From contig JBCAMK010000001.1 of NCBI GenBank assembly GCA_038503065.1, positions 868,001 through 932,000 on the forward strand: a DNA stretch of 64,000 bases, in the 5' to 3' direction. Shown piece after piece: positions 58,896 to 64,000 of this stretch (positions within the stretch are counted from its first letter, which is position 1; each line of letters starts with the position of its first letter). This DNA comes from Paragyromitra xinjiangensis (Eukaryota; Ascomycota; Pezizomycetes; Pezizales; Discinaceae). The translations under genes were made by a program, and so were the position numbers. Under the pieces are notes generated by a model. That model made no database searches. It was given only the letters and a program-made list of their open reading frames with translations, and was not told the DNA's origin.

Positions 58896-60251
58896 ATGTC
58901 GAACGCGATGAAGAAACTGAAGCTCCTCCACCACCTAACGGCGGCCTCTGCGAACGCGACTTCCACCAGCAGCATGCCTCCCCAGCCAACTGCTGCTACT
59001 ACCACCGCACAGCAGTTTCCCACCCCCCCAACGTCACCTATCCGAAATCACTTCCATTCTCAAAGCCAGAATTATATGGATGTGACTAATGCACTTCGCT
59101 CCGCACGACAAGCTTTGAATAGCATGCAATCACCCGTGCAGCACCAACACCAATATCACCATCAAGCTGAGCAGTTTCGTCCTGCACACTACAGTACCAT
59201 GCTTCAGCACCCCCCTAGACCATCTGGTGCTCCAGTATGCTTGCTCCCACAAGCTTTCATGGTCCTAACCCCCAACGACCCTCATCCGGCCATCTGTCTT
59301 CCCGCATCACCTCCACCAGTCACTACGCACATGCACCACCACCATCACTCGACACTTATCCCGCCGGTGCCAATTAACCCACCCATCCAACAAATTCTGC
59401 TTTCCGAGCAAACTGTTCCTCGAGGAAACACTACAATTTATTCATCCCGTCCCCCACCGCCAGCTGCCCCACATTACGGTAGTGCTACGAACTACCAGTA
59501 TCAGACTTCACGTCGAACCAGCTCTCACAAACGCCCGCGTCTGACTACTGATGCTGTTTCCAAGATTGGAAAGGACTCTCGTCTAGCCCGCTGGGAACGT
59601 GTGGTGGGATATGTCCGTGACCAACGTAAAACCAACGCTGAAAGCAAAAACGAGTCGCCTGCCCCTGATTCAGAAAAGATTGTATCACCGATTGAAGCCA
59701 GTAAAGCCTTCATCAAAGATATCGAGCGGAAAAACCAAGTCTTGGACATGTTGGACTACGACGAGCAAGAAAGGCGTTCACTATGGAGTGGAGGAAGTGC
59801 AGGAACAAACGGTGTCGACGAATTCGTATGGAGCGAGGACGAAGACGACGATGATTTCCGCAAGGCCATCGATAACCAGCGTGCACTTGAGGAACATAAA
59901 CGCCGATTAGACCGCCTATACCCTGAGGACATTGTGAGGGAGAGGGCCGCAGTAGCAGCAGCTGGGGAGGAAGGTGTCTTCGAGCTCGAGGATGGAGAAG
60001 CTACTATGAAAGATTTCGATATGGGTCACGGTCTCACTCGATCCCCCAGGGAAAACGGGAGTGACAAGCGGCCTAGAAGTTCACCGGCCCCTGGCACTGC
60101 CGATCAGAATAATGGAGGCATGAGGGCATATTTAGAGATGCTCAGGCGTGCTGAGGTCTCGAAACTACCAGAGTTGAAAAGGGAGGGTTATCTCGAGGGC
60201 GGGTTGGACAGACTAGCGGGGAGGGAAATGAGGCGGTTTTCGGTTTATTAA
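58896..60251 (+). CDS. disordered Gln/His/Pro-rich orphan, possibly nuclear
   Basis: One exon of 451 residues. The first ~200 residues are Ala/Thr/Pro/Gln/His-rich (including HMHHHHHS). A basic patch RTSSHKRPRL could be a nuclear localisation signal. The second half is charged and helical: an acidic run WSEDEDDDDF, then KAIDNQRALEEHKRRLDRL, and a Leu/Arg-rich end finishing MRRFSVY. No domain known to me. The composition resembles transcription or chromatin cofactors, but that is only an impression. Start at the first ATG, about 100 bp after ATAAA-rich promoter sequence. Confidence 0.65.
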   Translation: MSNAMKKLKLLHHLTAASANATSTSSMPPQPTAATTTAQQFPTPPTSPIRNHFHSQSQNYMDVTNALRSARQALNSMQSPVQHQHQYHHQAEQFRPAHYSTMLQHPPRPSGAPVCLLPQAFMVLTPNDPHPAICLPASPPPVTTHMHHHHHSTLIPPVPINPPIQQILLSEQTVPRGNTTIYSSRPPPPAAPHYGSATNYQYQTSRRTSSHKRPRLTTDAVSKIGKDSRLARWERVVGYVRDQRKTNAESKNESPAPDSEKIVSPIEASKAFIKDIERKNQVLDMLDYDEQERRSLWSGGSAGTNGVDEFVWSEDEDDDDFRKAIDNQRALEEHKRRLDRLYPEDIVRERAAVAAAGEEGVFELEDGEATMKDFDMGHGLTRSPRENGSDKRPRSSPAPGTADQNNGGMRAYLEMLRRAEVSKLPELKREGYLEGGLDRLAGREMRRFSVY

Positions 60252-61324
60252 GTAGTAATGACTGGCGTGAAGAAAAAATCTCCTATTGTGTTTTAATCCT
60301 TATTCTAGTTTACTTTGCTTGGGTGGGGCGTTTGTATTTTTTGCACTTGCATACATCTCATCTCGGCACATCCTGTATAAATTTCTTTTGTTGTGGGAAA
60401 AAAGTTGGGAGTTGGTGTTTTGTTAGATATGGCACACTTACTAGTAGACTCTAGACACTTACATATCTGTATAGCATGACTGTACGAAATACCACCCTGT
60501 AATTATCTAGTACTTGGGCCGACTAGGAATGAATATTTATTCTTATTTTAGTAGCCAACCAATCAACCTTGTTGCTTTTGGGTATGACTGGGATCTAGGG
60601 AGTTGTGAGGTGCTAGTGGATTGTAATTGCTACCAGAACTTTGTTAAGCAAGCGAGCGATACATGTATCTTACGCTTATTGGGTGTTGCGAAGAGAACTC
60701 ACGAAAAGCACGTAGGACATTTCATTATATTTTTCTAAAGAGGGGAAAGGCTAGTCGGCTAGAGAATAGTGCAGGTTTCAAATCGAGGATGCGGTTGTTG
60801 AGGATATTGCCACCGTTGTCTTAATTTTAGGCTATCTATTCTCACGCTAGAAGTTTCTGCCTCGTAGCAGTCTGAGAACTCCATCGAGTGATAATCCATG
60901 ACTCTTAGTTCAAATCCGGTCAACTACCTTTCCAGGTTTGGCGATGATAGGATCTCACACGCTGGTTTTTCGTAGATTCTAACTACCGGAGGTTTGAGCA
61001 GAAAGCTGCATAGTATCTATCAGGCTGCCGTTGTGTAGCCCTCACGATCTTCAAATTTGTGGTGTAAGGGAGGATTCTTGTTTGGTCTGCTCATCCGGAA
61101 TTTGGCTAGTGATTATACAGAAAAATTTGGATTTCGCATAAAGCTTGAAGCTAGGATGCCGATGCTTAGCTCTGGTCATAATAAGCGGATCTTGCTCACC
61201 TAATCAGCTGGCCATGGTAGGGTATAAAAGAGTCCATTTCTTCTCGCTCATCTCTCATTTTGCCCACCTCATCTCAGTCTAAAGAAATCCTACTTCAATA
61301 CAGGCAATCTTAGTCAACTTCTAC
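60252..61324. other. intergenic region and promoter
   Basis: 3' UTR of the previous gene, TACATGTA at 60660, and a TATAAAA box at 61223-61229 followed by a CT-rich leader (61236-61282) that belongs to the next gene. No gene seen between. Confidence 0.5.
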
Positions 61325-61366
61325 TTGTGCTATAAACCATCGAGAATAATCTTGCTATCGACACCA

Positions 61367-64000
61367 ATGCCGGAGATTCCGTGGCCCAGTTTTGGTGGGA
61401 GCTCCTGGACGGCTGAGGTGGCGTCAACTTCCAATACTCTGGAGGAGGCACACAAGGGGGCCAGCAGCGTGGGCGCGGAAGCTATTGTAGGGTTTAAAGC
61501 CATCACTACGAGCCAAGATAGAACCTTTGTTGGTATGCTGTATTCACTCCAGTTTTAATTACCTAAAGTAAAAACAAATACTAATCGATAACAGCTCCAG
61601 CCAAAAGTGGCTCAAATGATCACGCACAAGATATTGAATGCTCTTGTGGGGATAAAAAAGCCCCTATTGATGACCGGTCCTTTTCTTTCTTTGATGCTGA
61701 TCCCTGGACCATGACTGGAGAAGGTGTGTGCCTTCGAACCTCATGACTTACAGAATACTGATTTTGGTGTAGTTAAAACAGTCGACACTACCCCGAAGAT
61801 TGTTAATGATGAGAGTGATGTCTTCCCTGTCGAAGAAAAGGAGGAAGTGAAGTTAGATATACTCCCTTGGTTTTCTATGCCGAATGATACTTCAGAAGCT
61901 TGGGTGCCACCCCATCACTGTAATACGGAGTGCTGGCATCAGGACCCAGTCGATGTTGCTGCTCGTAGACACGAGCTTGCAGGTCATTTCAAAGAGGCCT
62001 CAAACCTGAGGATAGGTTTCAGAGGGCTTAGCATCCTCCATCGTAGGGTTCTTCGCTGGTATGGATGGGCGAGAAAGCAGCGAGCTTTAAATGGTGAGTC
62101 TTGCTTCGCGTTTTCTTCATATCACACTGACATCTTTTGTCAGCTATAGGCTCCCCTGGGAAGAAAGAACTCAATGGACGTTCTAATATTCCATGTGAAA
62201 CTAAGTTACACCCTAGGGAGGTAAATAATGGAATAGGTGAAGACCCTCGTCTTGAGAAGCTCTTGTGGGAGAGTTTTACTTGTTTATTTGTGCTGATGAG
62301 GTCTGGCCTTCCGATTTTTTACATCTAGATGCTAATTACATTCAGAAATTCTTTGAGGGAAAAGAGTTCCTCTCAGAAATATTTGCTAGCGCTCTAGGTT
62401 AGTGCAGTTTGAGCAAGCTCAACGTTCACTTTTGATGTGGTTTTTAACCGTCAAGCTTATTTCTCGTTCCCATTATAGCACCTGCAGACGAGATTAGCGT
62501 TTCAATTCCTTGGACTGCGGTTGACCAAACCGCAAAGGAGTCTCAAAAGATCAATGATATAGATAGCAGTGCACACACGACAAACACTAGACACGAACGC
62601 TATCCGGTTGCTTCGGATCTTATAAAGCCGGCTGGCCATCAAAAACCTAACCTACTTAACTCTGGCCGCATTATCTCCCAACAACTGAAGGATAAACTGT
62701 TTCGCGATTGCTTTCCTGATGGTCTTCAGTCTCATGTAGATCCACACTTCGAGGGATCCCGTGCTAACAGTGGTGACTCCATTGCTTATAGAAACCATGC
62801 TCGTTGGGTTCTAGAAAATAACGTCATGAGCGATGATTCGGAGAACGATTCTGATGGCTTTGTGGGTCAATACATGGTCACACATCCCGTCCCTCAAGGC
62901 CAACCGCAAGAAATATATACGGGAGAATCCGGAAGACTTCCTGCGAGATCCCTTGGGAATGCTCTTGCCGAAAATCTTTCAAACGATCTATTTTTCTTAG
63001 GCGATTCCGACTCTTCCGATTACCGCAGCGGTGAAATTTCAGATTCCGACGGCGACTTCCCTGTCATTAGTGGAGGGGAATTAGAAAAACTTCTTGAAGA
63101 AACGAAGGGGACGCTGCAGTTTCATAGGTGGCAGAATGCACCGACGGGGAGGCGTCAAAAAGAATTCAAGACTTTGATCAACTTGCATAGGTTTGTTAAG
63201 AACTCTGAGGACAGGAACCAGAAACGTTGGAGATCTAGAGAACAGGAGGAGAGAGAAATGGAGTTTAGGACTAATGCACAGGATAAAAGATCTACGAGCG
63301 ATTCCCACTTACCGCCTGTTTTTACGTCCCCTAAGGGAGGTGTCTCTAGGCCTTCTCGTGTGCCACCCTTGAACAACGAACCCGGGCTCGATCTGCCTCC
63401 TCCTATAGCACCCAACAAAACAACTTTCTCCCAGAAGTTTTCTGAGGATTTAGGAGAGGGGTCGCAGTCAGTTAACAAGGAAACTGACGATTATTCCTGT
63501 ATCACGGTCGATGATATAAAGTTCCTGAGGGAGCTCAAAAAGCGACTTGAGCGGGCAGAAGCTACCCAACAGACGGGCGATGCCCTCAAAACCATCTCCC
63601 ATGACAACTTAGAAGCTCTATTACCAGAACCCCGAGTATTTAACGAGAACGCATCAAATATGGCAATGCGAAACCTCATGGGGTACTTCAAGAGCAAGCC
63701 AGACGGGGCTGCTACTACGAATCCCCAAGAAAAATCCCTACGTGACACTTTGCTTATTGCTAAACCTCTCCCTGGGATCGGTCATCGTATTGAGTTCGAA
63801 AATTGGTTTTCTCGGGATCAATTCTCGGAATTAACGGATTGCCGTTCTGGACTGTCTCGGGAATATCATGGGCCGACACCAAAAAGACACCATCCAACAA
63901 CACTATCTGGTAGTGTTTCTTTTCACTCGGATAGCGCCGAGTACCACCCGTTTTCCCAAGCAGTCAAATCCTCAATTTTTAAGAGGATAGTAACTAGCAC
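61367..64000 (+). CDS. long multi-exon protein of unknown function, 3' end beyond the window
   Basis: A long gene open at the right edge. Proposed exons: 61367-61532, 61595-61723, 61773-62093, 62144-about 62220, then from about 62301 to ~62398, and a last frame of more than 1.5 kb from ~62480 to 64000 with no stop. Start MPEIPWPSFGGSSW; an in-frame ATG at 61325 is an alternative. Protein is acidic and mostly disordered, with a Cys/His patch (HHCNTECWHQD), a basic helix RRVLRWYGWARKQR, Asp/Ser runs (DSDSSDYRSGEISDSDGD) and a charged coil (DIKFLRELKKRLERAE). I recognise no domain. The intron near 62221-62300 (GTAAAT to GATGAG) is uncertain; other junctions keep frame well. TATA box and CT leader upstream support the start. 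Confidence 0.6.

Noticed and set aside
60840..60930. B-box-like AGTTCAAATCCGG on the plus strand, possible tRNA
   Set aside because: No matching acceptor or anticodon arm upstream; no T-run at the right distance.
1..64000. CRISPR arrays, bacterial operons, phage or viral genes
   Set aside because: No regular spacer arrays or prokaryotic features. Split genes and family content are plainly fungal nuclear.

Overview
The window reads as nuclear DNA of a filamentous ascomycete (Pezizomycotina; Pezizomycetes is a guess from the gene-poor layout and repeats). Almost every recognisable gene is split by short introns (about 40-170 nt) with GT..AG ends and CTAAC/CTGAC-like branch points. The gene set is housekeeping: eEF2, Sm G, biotin-protein ligase, ERG26, MGM101. 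I assembled exons by hand from reading frames, splice sites and family resemblance. Several genes are absent from simple ORF scans because their exons are very short (a Pbi2-like inhibitor, COA4, Sm G) or because they run off the window edge.

Layout. 1-5.5 kb: eEF2 (7 coding exons), then an intron-containing tRNA-Gly(UCC). 5.5-11.9 kb: gene-poor, with a short TA-flanked MITE. 11.9-23.3 kb: a Whi5/Nrm1-type G1/S repressor (+), an RBM26/27-like RNA-binding protein (-) and a mitochondrial dehydrogenase kinase (+), separated by 2.6-3 kb of apparently non-coding DNA. 25-33.9 kb: a proteinase-inhibitor I9 gene, ERG26, BPL1 (-), COA4 (+) and MGM101 (+), the last three tightly packed. 35.6-39.4 kb: a single-pass membrane protein gene whose 3' part seems to be split off by a ~1.5 kb inverted-repeat (foldback) structure, with a decayed same-strand remnant beyond it. 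40.3-47 kb: a ZIP transporter (-), a triose-phosphate-family transporter (+), Sm G (-) and an NTR2-like splicing factor (+), as two head-to-head pairs. 47.9-60.3 kb: an intronless orphan, a REX3-like RNA exonuclease, a DJ-1/PfpI protein and two low-complexity orphans. 61.3 kb to the edge: the 5' part of a long multi-exon gene of unknown function, still open at 64000.

Shared themes. Mitochondrial genes cluster loosely (dehydrogenase kinase at 22 kb; COA4 and MGM101 at 32-34 kb). RNA-processing genes recur (RBM26-like, Sm G, NTR2, REX3). The most striking non-genic signal is the palindromic octamer TACATGTA. I counted 18 exact copies, none in an annotated exon, where about one is expected by chance.
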